DNA of 64,000 bases from Candidatus Aramenus sp. CH1 (GCA_022678445.1 JALBWU010000002.1:1-64000), one strand, 5' to 3'. Positions 35,967 through 45,012 are shown, counted from the stretch's first letter. The notes: generated by a model from the sequence alone, not told the origin. Made by a program: numbers and translations.

Positions 35967-36944
35967 ATGAGAGCGTTGTTTTTCAACGAGAACGGCATAG
36001 ATAACCTAAAGTACGGAGAACTCCCGGAGCCCTCCTTAACCGAGGGCGAGATCCTAATTAGAGTCGTAAAGGCGGGGGTTACCCAGTTGGACTACATGAC
36101 AGTAAACTCAATGAAGGTCAGCCCTCTACCCCACGTCCCGGGCTCAGAGTTTGCCGGAATAGTGGAGGAAGTGAAAGGAGAAGCTAGCGTAGACCCAGGC
36201 GATAAGGTGGCGGTGTACACTAGGACTTTCGACGGGACTTGTAGCTTCTGCAGGGAGGGAAAGGAGATGCTATGTACCTCGGGGAAGAGGATAGGGATTG
36301 ATGAGAACGGCGGTTACGCAGAGTACGTAAAGGTACCGTCAAACTTGGTGGTAAAAGCTGACCTCCACTGGGACTTGATGGCGTCCTTGTCCGTTTCCGC
36401 CCTGGCCCCTTACCACGCGCTCAAAGAGGCCAGGGTTGGAATAGGAGCGACAGTAGTAGTTTTTGGAGCGTCGGGGAGCGCGGGGATTTTTGCCACTCAG
36501 TTAGCAGAGATCATGGGAGCCACGGTAGTGGCAGTAACAGACCACGATCTTAAGATCTCAAGACACACAGTTCCCTATTCGCAAGCTGAGGACTACGTGA
36601 GGGCTCTCACGGACGGGGAAATGGCAGACGTCGTCGTGAACCCCCTTGGTGCAAAGTACTGGGATCTCGGTGTGAGGCTGTTAAGGAAGTCTGGAAGGAT
36701 GGTGTTTTTCGGCACTCTTACCGGGAGTAAGGTCACCTTAGATCTAAGCTCTGCTTACTTGTCCCACGTAAGCTTCATAGGTACATTTAGGGGCTCTTTC
36801 CAAGAGTTTAAGGAACTGGCAGAGCTTTGTTGGAAATGCAAGCCGTACACGTGGAGGGAGTTCTCGCTGGAAGAGGGGAAGGATGCTCTCCTCGCGTTAA
36901 AGTCGCCAGAGAGAAAAGGAAGGATTATGCTTAAGGTTACTTAG
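35967..36944 (+). CDS. MDR-family alcohol dehydrogenase / quinone oxidoreductase-like
   Basis: 325 residues from the ATG at MRALFFNENG. Longer readings to 35865 lack support and contain promoter-like sequence. GroES-like domain plus Rossmann domain with GASGSAG (about 170). Three of the four structural-zinc cysteines remain in GTCSFCREGKEMLC, the first being Asp or Gly here. The catalytic-zinc Cys (GVTQLDYM in place of G-x-C-x-[HT]-D) is missing, so it may act like a zinc-independent quinone or enoyl reductase. Its stop overlaps the convergent MarR gene by 8 nt. Confidence 0.85.
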   Translation: MRALFFNENGIDNLKYGELPEPSLTEGEILIRVVKAGVTQLDYMTVNSMKVSPLPHVPGSEFAGIVEEVKGEASVDPGDKVAVYTRTFDGTCSFCREGKEMLCTSGKRIGIDENGGYAEYVKVPSNLVVKADLHWDLMASLSVSALAPYHALKEARVGIGATVVVFGASGSAGIFATQLAEIMGATVVAVTDHDLKISRHTVPYSQAEDYVRALTDGEMADVVVNPLGAKYWDLGVRLLRKSGRMVFFGTLTGSKVTLDLSSAYLSHVSFIGTFRGSFQEFKELAELCWKCKPYTWREFSLEEGKDALLALKSPERKGRIMLKVT

Positions 36945-37344
36945 GCTCCTTTTCCAGCTCCTTTTCCACTTCTTCAAAGAACTTGATGACCTCTTCCTCG
37001 TTCACCCTCGTCAGGATCGATGTGAGGATCTTCTTGTACTCTTCCCTAGTGCTGTCCAACACTTTTTTCCCTTCTTCAGTTATCGATATCCTAACGTACC
37101 TTTTGTCCTCCTCCTGCTTTTCCTTACTCACCAGCCCTTTCTTTTCAAGCTTTTCCACAAGCTCAGTTACTGTGGACTTCCCTATTCCTATCTGCTCCGC
37201 TATTTCCGTTATGTTCCTGGGGCCAATGGAAACTTGGAACAAAACTTGGATTTCGGTGTAGCTATAACCGTGCTTTTCAGACTCTCTTTGGAGTAACCTC
37301 TTCAGGTTTCTGAACCCTCTCAGTATTTTTTCCCAGTTCTCCAA
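36937..37344 (-). CDS. MarR-family transcriptional regulator
   Basis: 135 residues. Winged helix-turn-helix regulator with the helix NITEIAEQIGIGKSTVTELVEKLEKKGLV and the wing KEKQEEDKRYVRISITEEGKKVL. The TTG start is needed to include the first dimerisation helix. It lies inside the upstream MFS gene (68-nt overlap), so translation is coupled to the exporter. Likely an autoregulator of that drug-exporter operon. Confidence 0.88.
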   Translation of the reverse strand: MENWEKILRGFRNLKRLLQRESEKHGYSYTEIQVLFQVSIGPRNITEIAEQIGIGKSTVTELVEKLEKKGLVSKEKQEEDKRYVRISITEEGKKVLDSTREEYKKILTSILTRVNEEEVIKFFEEVEKELEKEPK

Positions 37345-38959
37345 GATTTTCAGCCCTTCTCCCTGATCTTACTAAAGAGAGGATACCAGAGATAATAAGT
37401 ATGACTATGGAGATGAGGACGATCTCCTTAAAGGACGAGGCAAAAGCTGGAGCAATGGCGAGGGAGAAGAACTGTGGACTAGATATCTCTTGGGCAAGGG
37501 AAGGTGGTAGGTGGGAGGCTAAGGGGGACAAGGGGTCGTAGCCTAAGAGAGCTGAGAAGAGGGCAACGCTAGCGGGTATACTTGGCACAGCAGTTATGCC
37601 TGCTGAGCTTAGGGCAGAGGACAGGGCAGAAGGCAAAGCAGACGCCATCCCAGAGATTACTATCACGAAGTAGAGGGCAACGCTTGCAGTGGAAGCAGTG
37701 TTGCCCAGTGCTGCCCTCATCCCAGATGCGGCTCCCCTAAAGCTAGGAGGAACGGAGCTCATTATGTCTGCTAGGTTTGGCGAGTTAAAGAGCCCTAGAC
37801 CGGCGCCTATGACAAAGATGCTAACCGCGAAGTCGAAGTAGTTGAAGTCGTACGAAAGGAAGTAAAGGAATACGAAGCCAATGGCTGAAAGGAAAAGACC
37901 CCCAGAGGTAAAGTACTTAGAGCCGTACCTGTCCGCTAAGTATCCACCCAGCGTGCCGAATATAGCAAAGCCCACTAGGTTTGGTATCAAGTAGATTCCC
38001 GCCCAGAAGGGCACAGAAGAAAAGGAGTAGCCATGTAGCGGTAGCCATATCGCCTCCAACAGTAGGATAAACATTATCGTAATCCCCTGTCTCACCAGCG
38101 ACGATGTTATGTTAGTTAAGTTGGCTATGGAGAAGTCCCTTATTCTGAAAAGAGAAAGGTTGAACATAGGGTCTTTGACCCTTCTCTCGACGAACACAAA
38201 GGCTATTAGCATTATTAAGGAAGTAGGAAGACCTATCCAGAATATTGGGTTTTCAAAGCCTAGCTGGGAATTACCATAAGGTATGAGGGCATAAGAGACG
38301 GCTATCAAGAGCAGGGTTATGAAACCAGTGAAGAGCAAGTTGCCTGCCAGATCTATCTTTCCCTTTCTCTTCTCCCCTATATCCTTTAAGGTCTTGTATG
38401 CCCAAACTGCAGCGAAAGCGCCTATAGGTACGTTCACAAGGAAGATAAGCCTCCAGTTTATGGCGGAGAGCACTCCTCCCAGTATGAGCCCAGCTATTCC
38501 TCCCACTAGTCCTGCAACTTGGTTTAGCCCTAGGGCCCTACCCAGTTCTTGTCTAGGGAAGTAGTCTGCAAGTATAGCAGCACTGTTGACCATGAGGAAC
38601 CCACCACCGACGCCCTGTAGGATTCTGAACACGATTAGCTGGAGCACGCCTGCTGTCCCCGTGGCCGAGACTGAGGAAAGAAGCAAGGAAGCCACTGTGA
38701 AGATCACTAGACCAATGACGTAAAGCCTTGCCCTTCCATACGCGTCCGAGATCCTCCCTATTGTGACGGTGAACGAGGAGGTTATTACCATGTAACCTAG
38801 TATTAGCCACAGCAAGTAAGCCACTGCGCCAGCGTTAGTGGGGTTAAAGTCCAGCCCCTGAAATATAGCTGGCAACGAGATGATTATCATATTGTAGTTG
38901 GCGAAAGCGATGAAAATTGCTATGGTAGTATTAGTAAGGGCTATCCACTTTCTGTTCAT
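37277..38959 (-). CDS. MFS drug exporter (DHA2, 14-TM type)
   Basis: 560 residues with about 14 helices. The N-terminal half carries motif A as IGRISDAYGRARLYVIG and motif C-like GLVGGIAGLILGGVLS. EmrB/QacA-type proton antiporters expel hydrophobic or cationic compounds. A long Ala/Ser/Pro-rich external loop lies between about residues 430 and 510. The soluble tail of about 25 residues is encoded in the 68 nt shared with the MarR gene. Leaderless promoter 27 bp upstream. Confidence 0.9.
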   Translation of the reverse strand: MNRKWIALTNTTIAIFIAFANYNMIIISLPAIFQGLDFNPTNAGAVAYLLWLILGYMVITSSFTVTIGRISDAYGRARLYVIGLVIFTVASLLLSSVSATGTAGVLQLIVFRILQGVGGGFLMVNSAAILADYFPRQELGRALGLNQVAGLVGGIAGLILGGVLSAINWRLIFLVNVPIGAFAAVWAYKTLKDIGEKRKGKIDLAGNLLFTGFITLLLIAVSYALIPYGNSQLGFENPIFWIGLPTSLIMLIAFVFVERRVKDPMFNLSLFRIRDFSIANLTNITSSLVRQGITIMFILLLEAIWLPLHGYSFSSVPFWAGIYLIPNLVGFAIFGTLGGYLADRYGSKYFTSGGLFLSAIGFVFLYFLSYDFNYFDFAVSIFVIGAGLGLFNSPNLADIMSSVPPSFRGAASGMRAALGNTASTASVALYFVIVISGMASALPSALSSALSSAGITAVPSIPASVALFSALLGYDPLSPLASHLPPSLAQEISSPQFFSLAIAPAFASSFKEIVLISIVILIISGILSLVRSGRRAENLGELGKNTERVQKPEEVTPKRV

Positions 38960-38980
38960 GGAATATTTCGTAACAGAACG

Positions 38981-38992
38981 TGTTTATAAACT
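38981..38992 (-). promoter_or_regulatory. TATA box of drug exporter-marR operon
   Basis: Minus strand AGTTTATAAACA, palindromic in its core, 27 bp before the ATG. Confidence 0.6.
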
Positions 38993-39056
38993 TTCTTTAC
39001 TATCTTACATTATAAATAATGACATTAAGCAAAAAATTTGAATTAATCTAGAAATC

Positions 39057-39106
39057 AAGGCCAAAGGAGTTTTTCAATGATAGAAAGGCAGAAGAGTGGC
39101 CTTTGG
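39057..39106. repeat. Inverted repeat in divergent spacer
   Basis: CCAAAGG (39061-39067) and CCTTTGG (39100-39106), with AAGGCC/GGCCTT overlapping them, form a 7-bp stem. It lies upstream of both promoters of the drug-exporter and ABC operons, so it is more likely a protein-binding or structural DNA element than an RNA hairpin. Confidence 0.3.
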
Positions 39107-39128
39107 GTTAAAGAGCACAGAATACAAA

Positions 39129-39137
39129 GTTTAAATG
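39129..39137 (+). promoter_or_regulatory. TATA box of ABC exporter operon
   Basis: AGTTTAAAT centred about 31 bp before the ATG at 39164, predicting a leader of a few bases. Confidence 0.4.
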
Positions 39138-39163
39138 TTCAGTATCGAAATTTTTAAATAAAT

Positions 39164-40081
39164 ATGATAGAGACGCTAGACTTAACCAAAGTGTACTCAT
39201 TAAAGGGCAAGGAAGTAGTAGCCTTGTCCTCCGTCACCTTCTCTACTAAGGGAGGTATAACTGCCATTGTAGGGCATAACGGTGCAGGTAAGACAACGCT
39301 GATCAAGGTGCTCTCCACGTTGGTTATTCCCACCTCTGGTGACGCTTTCGTTGAGGGCTACAGCGTTACCAGGGACGAAAAGAAGGTGAGGAAGTTGATA
39401 GGCCTAGTTAGCGTGAGCGAGAGGCAGTTCTACTATAGGCTGTCCGCCATGGACAACTTGCTCTTCTTCTCCTCTCTTCAGGGGCTCTCCTTGGGGGAAG
39501 CGAGGTCGAGGGCAAGGGAACTCCTGGAAATGCTGGGCCTTAGGGAGTGGGAAAACGTGCCTTACATGAAGTTCAGCACTGGAATGCAGAGGAAACTTGC
39601 CATGGCGAGGGCCCTAATAACCGACCCTCCTGTGCTACTCTTAGACGAGCCTACCCTTGGCCTAGACCCCATGTCTGCCAGGGAGTTCAGGAACTTGCTA
39701 AAGGGACTAAGGGGGAAAACCGTGCTCTTCTCCTCCCACTACTTAAAGGAGGTAGAGGAGCTAGCAGATAAGGTAGTATTACTGAAGAGGGGGAGGAAAG
39801 TCGGCGAAGGAACGCCAGAGGAACTCAAAGCCAAGCTAGGCAGGATGGTGGAGGTAAAGGTAAAGAGTGTGCCTAGGGGAATGGAAAGGTTTGTGGTGGT
39901 AGCTTACGGAGGCGTATCTGTCCTTAGGCTACCAGAAAAGGAAGTGGACAAGGTAGAGGGCTTCGGGGAGCTAAGGGTAGTGGAGCCTACTCTAGAGGAC
40001 GTTTACGCCTACTTCGTGGGAGAGGAACAGGACTCCGCAAGGATGGAGCGGGTGAGGAGAAGGTGGATGCCAAGGGACTAA
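39164..40081 (+). CDS. ABC transporter ATP-binding protein (drug-exporter type)
   Basis: 305 residues. Walker [11 protein letters not shown] (about 39), signature [14 protein letters not shown] and Walker [14 protein letters not shown], in the DrrA/CcmA style of ABC-2 exporters. The C-terminal 80 residues form the usual regulatory domain, ending in a basic tail ([13 protein letters not shown]). The TAA stop overlaps the ATG of the permease. Probably an efflux system, given the adjacent MarR-regulated drug exporter; the substrate is unknown. Confidence 0.9.
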   Translation: MIETLDLTKVYSLKGKEVVALSSVTFSTKGGITAIVGHNGAGKTTLIKVLSTLVIPTSGDAFVEGYSVTRDEKKVRKLIGLVSVSERQFYYRLSAMDNLLFFSSLQGLSLGEARSRARELLEMLGLREWENVPYMKFSTGMQRKLAMARALITDPPVLLLDEPTLGLDPMSAREFRNLLKGLRGKTVLFSSHYLKEVEELADKVVLLKRGRKVGEGTPEELKAKLGRMVEVKVKSVPRGMERFVVVAYGGVSVLRLPEKEVDKVEGFGELRVVEPTLEDVYAYFVGEEQDSARMERVRRRWMPRD

Positions 40082-40884
40082 TGAGGGTGTTGTCCAAGCT
40101 TCACGCTTTCCTCTACTTGAGGGGATTTAAAGTATGGCTCTCCTATAGGACTCAAGTATTCCTTACCGTGCTTTCGTGGACCCTCCCAGTGTTTACCTAT
40201 TACTTTGTGGGAACTTCCCTTGGGGACAGCTTCGTGAAAGATATAGGCGTCAAGGACTACACCAGCTTTTTCGTTATAGGTCTCGCCTTCCAGGGCTACG
40301 TGTCGTCTGTGATAACCACTGTAAGCCAGAGGATCAGGAACGAGCAACTGTACGGTACTATAGAGTATTACGTCCTGTCGAGGTCAGGGGTAACCTCATT
40401 CCTCTTCTACTCTTCGCTTTGGGGGTTTACGGTGAACACGGTAAACGCAGTAATAATACTCCTTGTGGGCTTGGGCTTGGGGGTTAGGTACAACGTTAAC
40501 GTTCTCTCCTCGTTAGCAATAGTAGCGATGCTACTGCTCTCAACGCTAGGCCTCGCGTTTTTGTCAGGGGCCTTTACGATGGTAATAAAACAGGGCAACC
40601 CGATATCTTTGTTTTTCTCTACGTTTACTACGTTGACTACTGGAGTTGTGTTCCCGGTCACTGACCTTCCCCCATTGGTTAGGGACGTGAGTTTTGCTCT
40701 ACCCCTTACGTGGGCCCTCGATGGCCTTAGGCTCACGATGTTAAATGGCTATTCCTTGACGCAAGTTGCCCCCATACTAGAGGTTTTAGCGCTATTCGAT
40801 ATGGTGTTAGTTACCCTAGGGATATGGGCCTTTAAATACGCGTTCAACATAGCTAGAGTTAAGGGCACCCTAGGTGAGTATTAA
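40081..40884 (+). CDS. ABC-2 type permease
   Basis: 267 residues from the ATG in the TAATG overlap with the ATPase gene (a GTG six codons earlier is possible). About six helices. The segment [24 protein letters not shown] matches the cytoplasmic coupling loop of DrrB-like permeases, and [27 protein letters not shown] matches the ABC-2 signature near the last helix pair. Forms an exporter with the preceding ATPase. Confidence 0.88.
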   Translation: MRVLSKLHAFLYLRGFKVWLSYRTQVFLTVLSWTLPVFTYYFVGTSLGDSFVKDIGVKDYTSFFVIGLAFQGYVSSVITTVSQRIRNEQLYGTIEYYVLSRSGVTSFLFYSSLWGFTVNTVNAVIILLVGLGLGVRYNVNVLSSLAIVAMLLLSTLGLAFLSGAFTMVIKQGNPISLFFSTFTTLTTGVVFPVTDLPPLVRDVSFALPLTWALDGLRLTMLNGYSLTQVAPILEVLALFDMVLVTLGIWAFKYAFNIARVKGTLGEY

Positions 40885-40890
40885 TGGTAT

Positions 40891-40954
40891 TAGCCCTTTT
40901 TGGACTTGTCGCAGTATGCCCTCAAAAAGGGACTGGGCTATCGAGACTTGTCGC
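40891..40954. terminator. Bidirectional terminator with inverted and direct repeats
   Basis: Between convergent genes, CCCTTTTTG (40894-40902) pairs with CAAAAAGGG (40923-40931), and TAGCCC (40891-40896) can pair with GGGCTA (40935-40940). The 10-mer GACTTGTCGC occurs twice (40903-40912 and 40945-40954). The T5 and A5 tracts would act as terminators on the two strands. The direct repeat is unexplained. Confidence 0.4.
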
Positions 40955-40971
40955 TAGGCTTCCTTAAAGTT

Positions 40972-41754
40972 TTAGCCTCTCTCAAACTCTTTGTTGAGGA
41001 ACTCTTCCACTGGTATTTCGTATATCACCATTTCGCCCTTTCCACCTAACGTAAGCATTCTAGACAGGGCCTCCTCTCCATAATACTTATGCCCTTCTAG
41101 TTCAAGTCTAGCGTTTCCTATCGCCTTATCACTAATAATGGCCTTGAATTTAAAGTTATCACCCTTTATTATCATTAATCCAAATTTAATATCTGGGATT
41201 GATTTCATGTTCTCTATTATCTCCATCGTGGAACCGATTACCCTTTTCACTTGATTAAGCGTAAGGTCCGCTTCTGGGCTAATGGACTTTAGGTGGGGAA
41301 CGACGTGTTTATCTACTACGTGTTCTGAGACATTCCCTAAGGAGCTTCCAAAGAGCTTTTGCAGGATGCTGTGCTTGAACTCGGTTACTGCCAACACCCT
41401 TACCTTTGTCACCTCGTCCTTCTGCGTCAAGTAGAAGGACACCTCAAGACTCATCTTGCCGTCGTCGCTTTCTCCCTTGTATGAGATGGAGTTTGGGGAG
41501 ATCTCTGGACCTATCACGATCCCTGTAATGCTGTTTAGTTTACCCTTGTTGTCTTCAAAAACGAATACCGCCCTGAACTTGTTAATTGGGGCGATTGCGT
41601 CCCCTTCTGAGACGAAGTTTCCCTTTTCCTTGTCAAATACCTTGTAAAACACCAAATGCCCCGTAATTCCCGCGAACCTATATGGGTCGGCAAGTATAGA
41701 GACTAAGGAGGACTTGCTTCTCTTTATAGAAATTTCCTGAGAGAACTTTTCCAT
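40972..41754 (-). CDS. Hypothetical protein, possible SRPBCC/START-like fold
   Basis: 260 residues. The N-terminal 150 residues (SQEISIKRSKSSLVSILADPYRFAGITGH, then alternating strands such as KFRAVFVFEDNKGKLNSITG) have the order of helix-grip (SRPBCC) proteins, which bind hydrophobic ligands. The C-terminal part ends in a beta-rich repeat. No membrane segments. The family is not recognised with certainty and function is unknown. Transcribed away from an MFS gene across a 207-bp AT-rich spacer that holds only promoter-like sequence. Confidence 0.55.
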   Translation of the reverse strand: MEKFSQEISIKRSKSSLVSILADPYRFAGITGHLVFYKVFDKEKGNFVSEGDAIAPINKFRAVFVFEDNKGKLNSITGIVIGPEISPNSISYKGESDDGKMSLEVSFYLTQKDEVTKVRVLAVTEFKHSILQKLFGSSLGNVSEHVVDKHVVPHLKSISPEADLTLNQVKRVIGSTMEIIENMKSIPDIKFGLMIIKGDNFKFKAIISDKAIGNARLELEGHKYYGEEALSRMLTLGGKGEMVIYEIPVEEFLNKEFERG

Positions 41755-41961
41755 GGTTTGTTTAAATTGTCTGATATATATTAACTTTTCTATAAAAACC
41801 CTGTGAGAGACTTTAATACTCTAATAATAGAGTTGTCTATATTAAACAACAATTAGATACTGTAGCCTCCTTTGCTTTCCTTCCCTACAACTTCTCACTG
41901 ACCGCTTGCACGTAAACTTCTGTAAAGAGTTTTATACTAAATGTGGTAACTGCTCACTACA

Positions 41962-43089
41962 GTGTCAAGAGACAAGTACATTGCTATCGGTCTTATCGTC
42001 ATGTTATTTAACTCCCTGTACCAGTACTCGTGGAACGCCCTAGAACCTCTAATCCAGGAAGATCTTAAGAGCGGAATAGTCCACGTTGAGGTGGCCTTCT
42101 CCATGTTTACCTTGTTCTCAACGACCTTCCAGATAGTTGGAGGCCACATGGCCGACTCAAGGGGACCGAAGAAAATCGGCTTAGTATCTTCCATTTTATC
42201 GTCATTGGGATTTCTAGGTTCATCTTATTCTACTTCAGTACTTTGGTTCTATTTCTTTTGGTCTATTGGGAGTATAGGAGAAGGAATTCTGTATGGTATT
42301 GCTTCTAATTTAGCTATAAAATGGTATAAAGAGAGGAGAGGATTAGCAACAGGTATAGTATCACTAGGTTTTGGTTTAGGTGCAACTATTGCGAATCCCT
42401 TGATATTAAAGGCGAATAGCTTTAGGGAGGTGGGGCTAGCCATAGGGCTAGTGGAGTTGGCGATCCTGCCTGTTCTCCTTTACCTATCTGACTACCCATC
42501 AAGGGACGTCTACGGGATGAGAGTTAGGGAGGTGCTGTCGAGAAAGGACTGGTGGCTTATCTACTTTTCCTTCGTGCTGTCCTCTGTTCCCCTACTCGTA
42601 GTCTCCTCTTCCCTAACTGCAATAGGGGAGGGCCTGCCATTCAACGATCTAGCCCTTCTGATCACCCTATTCCCGCTGTTGAGCGGGGCGAGCAGACCTA
42701 TCTTGGGGCTAGTCTCGGACAAGATAGGGAGGGCTAAGGCGTCCTTGCTCACCAACACAGCAATCCTCCTTGGATCGTCGTTACTCTTCGTCGGCGCTAC
42801 GCCAGTAGCAGTGGTGCTAATAGGATTCTTCGGAGGTAGTCTGATTACTCTGTACTTTTCCTTAATAGGCGACTTTTTTGGCACTAGGTTCTCTACGTCT
42901 AACAATGCAGTCCTCTACACGGGAAAGGCCATCTCCGGTGTCCTAGGTAGCGTATTCTTCAGTTATCTCTTAACCGTCTCGATCGGAGTCGCAGGCTTGT
43001 ACGTAACAGTCTCCTCGTTGCTAGGTATGATGTTCTTAGTACTTTTCACATTAAGGAGGACGGGAAGCGGTATGTCCAAGGGGCATTGA
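41962..43089 (+). CDS. MFS transporter (OFA-like) with internal AT-rich patch
   Basis: 375 residues and about 11-12 helices, with GGHMADSRGPKKIGLVSSI as motif A (about 53-71). The segment NLAIKWYKERRGLATGIVSLGFGLGA matches the oxalate/formate antiporter-like subgroup. The start is GTG. Bases 42181 to about 42420 have a clearly lower GC and AT-ending codons (21 of 60 G+C at 42241-42300, against 34 of 60 at 42421-42480), as if this part were exchanged with a more AT-rich relative. The frame stays open through the patch. Confidence 0.85.
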   Translation: MSRDKYIAIGLIVMLFNSLYQYSWNALEPLIQEDLKSGIVHVEVAFSMFTLFSTTFQIVGGHMADSRGPKKIGLVSSILSSLGFLGSSYSTSVLWFYFFWSIGSIGEGILYGIASNLAIKWYKERRGLATGIVSLGFGLGATIANPLILKANSFREVGLAIGLVELAILPVLLYLSDYPSRDVYGMRVREVLSRKDWWLIYFSFVLSSVPLLVVSSSLTAIGEGLPFNDLALLITLFPLLSGASRPILGLVSDKIGRAKASLLTNTAILLGSSLLFVGATPVAVVLIGFFGGSLITLYFSLIGDFFGTRFSTSNNAVLYTGKAISGVLGSVFFSYLLTVSIGVAGLYVTVSSLLGMMFLVLFTLRRTGSGMSKGH

Positions 43090-43103
43090 GAGAAATATGA
43101 AAA

Positions 43104-43115
43104 CATTTAAATATT
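43104..43115 (+). promoter_or_regulatory. TATA box deciding start of 43136 gene
   Basis: CATTTAAATATT centred 26 bp before the ATG at 43136. An ATG at 43097 in the same frame lies upstream of the TATA box and cannot be used by this promoter. Confidence 0.5.
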
Positions 43116-43135
43116 TCTGGTTATACATTTATCTG

Positions 43136-43525
43136 ATGTTTGAGCCGTTATTGAAGTCAGACACAACGCCGTGGGAGATAGTTATTGCGTATTTTGTAAT
43201 TGCTACCGCAGTAGCGGGGCTCATCCTCTGGAAGGCTAGGCCTAAGTTCACCACGCTAGACCTGGTTTACGTGGCCATAGGAGGGGCCATGACGGCAGTT
43301 GCAGATCACGTTGTGGGGGACGCGATATTTCTTCCTTCACCAATATATCCCTTAGTCAACCCGCCAGTATGGTTTAGGATCATCGTCTTCTTTGTTACAG
43401 TGGGTCTAGTGAGGAAAGTTGGGGCAGGGATGTTTGGAATGGCGTTATTTGACCTTGTTGGAGACCTACTTCATTTCGGCTTTAGAGGAGAGCCCTTCCT
43501 ACTATGCCACAACTGCAAATCCTAA
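43136..43525 (+). CDS. Truncated YkoE-like membrane protein (ECF S component type)
   Basis: 129 residues from the ATG at MFEPLLKSD, chosen by promoter spacing. Three to four helices. FTTLDLVYVAIGGAMTAVAD and VGLVRKVGAGMFGMALFDLVGDLL resemble the two conserved parts of YkoE-type thiamine-precursor S components (I-R-K-P-G-A). Family members are about 190 residues; here the frame ends soon after, with an odd tail FLLCHNCKS. It may be a shortened or decayed gene, or a different family. No ECF ATPase genes are nearby. Confidence 0.5.
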   Translation: MFEPLLKSDTTPWEIVIAYFVIATAVAGLILWKARPKFTTLDLVYVAIGGAMTAVADHVVGDAIFLPSPIYPLVNPPVWFRIIVFFVTVGLVRKVGAGMFGMALFDLVGDLLHFGFRGEPFLLCHNCKS

Positions 43526-43705
43526 GTATTCTCATTTTTCCCACAAGATAATAATGGAGCGAAAATTTAAAAATTTAACTATTTTTCGAAAATAACGTTT
43601 CTAGATAAACGTTAATCTTATCTCCTGAAGGTAATGATAGAAGTGCATTCCACGGCTAAGAGTACGTAAAAAATTTTAACAACGAACATCACAGTTCTAA
43701 GGGTC

Positions 43706-44731
43706 ATGCTCTTGGACATGCTTATAGTCCTCCCAGTTCTATTGGACCTAGGCCTGCTGTACCAGATTTGGAAGGAGAGGGGCTTCTTCAAGAACTTTGG
43801 TTCCTTTCACGCTTTTGCGTCGGTGATTGTTCCAGTAAAAGGAATAGATGACGGTTTAGAGGATAACGTGAAGTCCTTGCTCTCGCAGGAATACCCAGAT
43901 TCCTATGAAGTCATATACGTGGTAGAAGAAGGTGATCCTGTTGAGGAAGTCCTAAAGAAGTTCAACGTCAAGGTTGCGAAGGCGGAGGACTCATGTGACA
44001 AGTGCAGCGGAAAGGTAAGGGCCCAGATCACGGGGTTGAAGTACGCCAAAGGAGACGTTATTGTATTTGCTGACTCAGACACGCGATTCCACAGGAATTG
44101 GCTAAGGGAACTAGTAGCGCCCCTTGGAGCTTACATGGCTTCAACTACCTTTTCCATAGCGAAGCCCGCTGGGCTAACCCTAAGTAACGTGTTGAGGGCG
44201 GGGTTCTGGACGTTAGGCTTTGAGTCGCAAGCGTTAGGGGGCACGTTCCTGTGGGGAGGGTCAATGGCGTTCAAGAGGGAGTTCTTCGACGAAGAGGTCA
44301 TAAAGGAGCTCTCGAGAGAGTGGTGCGACGATTGTACCCTTACTAGGATAGTGAAGAGAAGAGGAGGGAAGATAGCTTTCGTAGGGAGGGCAGAGCCGTT
44401 GAACTTTTACGACGAGAAGGGCTTGTGGAAGTGGGCAGAGAGACAGGTAATTACTGTGAGGGTTTACTCTAGGAGAGGGGCAAACGCCTTCCTGCTGATA
44501 GGGACATACTTCGTTCTCCTTCTGGCTCTGCTTTCCGTCACGTTGAGTCCAGTTTACGTCTCCCCCTACTTTCTTTGGATAGTAAAGAACTTGCTCAGGA
44601 TGAGGAGGAGGGAAGCTGTACTTCCCTCAATTGCCTCAGTCCCCGGGGTCGTATTTGCGTGGTTAGTACTAATAGTCAGCTGGAGGAAGAGGGAAATAGT
44701 CTGGAGGGGAAGGGTCTACCAGATTAACTAG
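43706..44731 (+). CDS. Family 2 glycosyltransferase, membrane-bound
   Basis: 341 residues. An N-terminal anchor helix (about 2-18) is followed by a GT-A domain with ASVIVPVKGIDDGLEDNVKSLL and the metal-binding DSDT in VIVFADSDTRFHR (about 123). Two C-terminal helices follow (about 255-280 and 305-330). This layout is like HpnI/ceramide-glucosyltransferase-type enzymes that glycosylate lipids on the cytoplasmic face. Archaeal glycolipid or glycan precursor synthesis is likely. A TATA-like AAATTTTAAC lies 29 bp upstream. The stop overlaps that of the convergent ferredoxin gene by 4 nt. Confidence 0.87.
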   Translation: MLLDMLIVLPVLLDLGLLYQIWKERGFFKNFGSFHAFASVIVPVKGIDDGLEDNVKSLLSQEYPDSYEVIYVVEEGDPVEEVLKKFNVKVAKAEDSCDKCSGKVRAQITGLKYAKGDVIVFADSDTRFHRNWLRELVAPLGAYMASTTFSIAKPAGLTLSNVLRAGFWTLGFESQALGGTFLWGGSMAFKREFFDEEVIKELSREWCDDCTLTRIVKRRGGKIAFVGRAEPLNFYDEKGLWKWAERQVITVRVYSRRGANAFLLIGTYFVLLLALLSVTLSPVYVSPYFLWIVKNLLRMRRREAVLPSIASVPGVVFAWLVLIVSWRKREIVWRGRVYQIN

Positions 44732-45012
44732 CCGTACTTGTACTTTACCCCTCCCTTTGGGAACTTGAACCTTATGGCGTTAAAAGGGCAGATTACCAGT
44801 GCTCCCCCGCACTCCAAGCATCTCTCGTAGTGTACCACTATTCCTCCATTGGGGGACCTCTCGTAAGTCCCAGCTGGACATGACGCTATGCAGGGCTTCT
44901 CTTGACACTTAACACACTTCTCTGTGTCCGCCTCTATGTGAGGGCTCTTGTCCACGTCATATGAGTTTAATCCCAATCTCTTGAGGAGGGGTATCATCTC
45001 ACGAACCCCCAC
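44728..45012 (-). CDS. fixX: FixX-like ferredoxin
   Basis: 94 residues. A ferredoxin-like protein with C-x2-C-x4-C-x3-CP (KCVKCQEKPCIASCPAGTYE) and a second motif C-x2-C-G-x5-CP (RCLECGGALVICP) that lacks one Cys, as in FixX proteins that carry one [4Fe-4S] cluster. Start overlaps the fixC stop by 19 nt. With FixC it forms the part of the ETF:quinone oxidoreductase that passes electrons on to quinone. Confidence 0.92.
   Translation of the reverse strand: MGVREMIPLLKRLGLNSYDVDKSPHIEADTEKCVKCQEKPCIASCPAGTYERSPNGGIVVHYERCLECGGALVICPFNAIRFKFPKGGVKYKYG

Noticed and set aside
36937-37261. Plus-strand frame opposite marR
   Set aside because: MarR winged-helix motifs are unambiguous on the minus strand.
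43590-43660. CTGA and ATGATAG in the spacer before the GT2 gene as a second box C/D sRNA
   Set aside because: No box C upstream and no closing box D at the proper distance.
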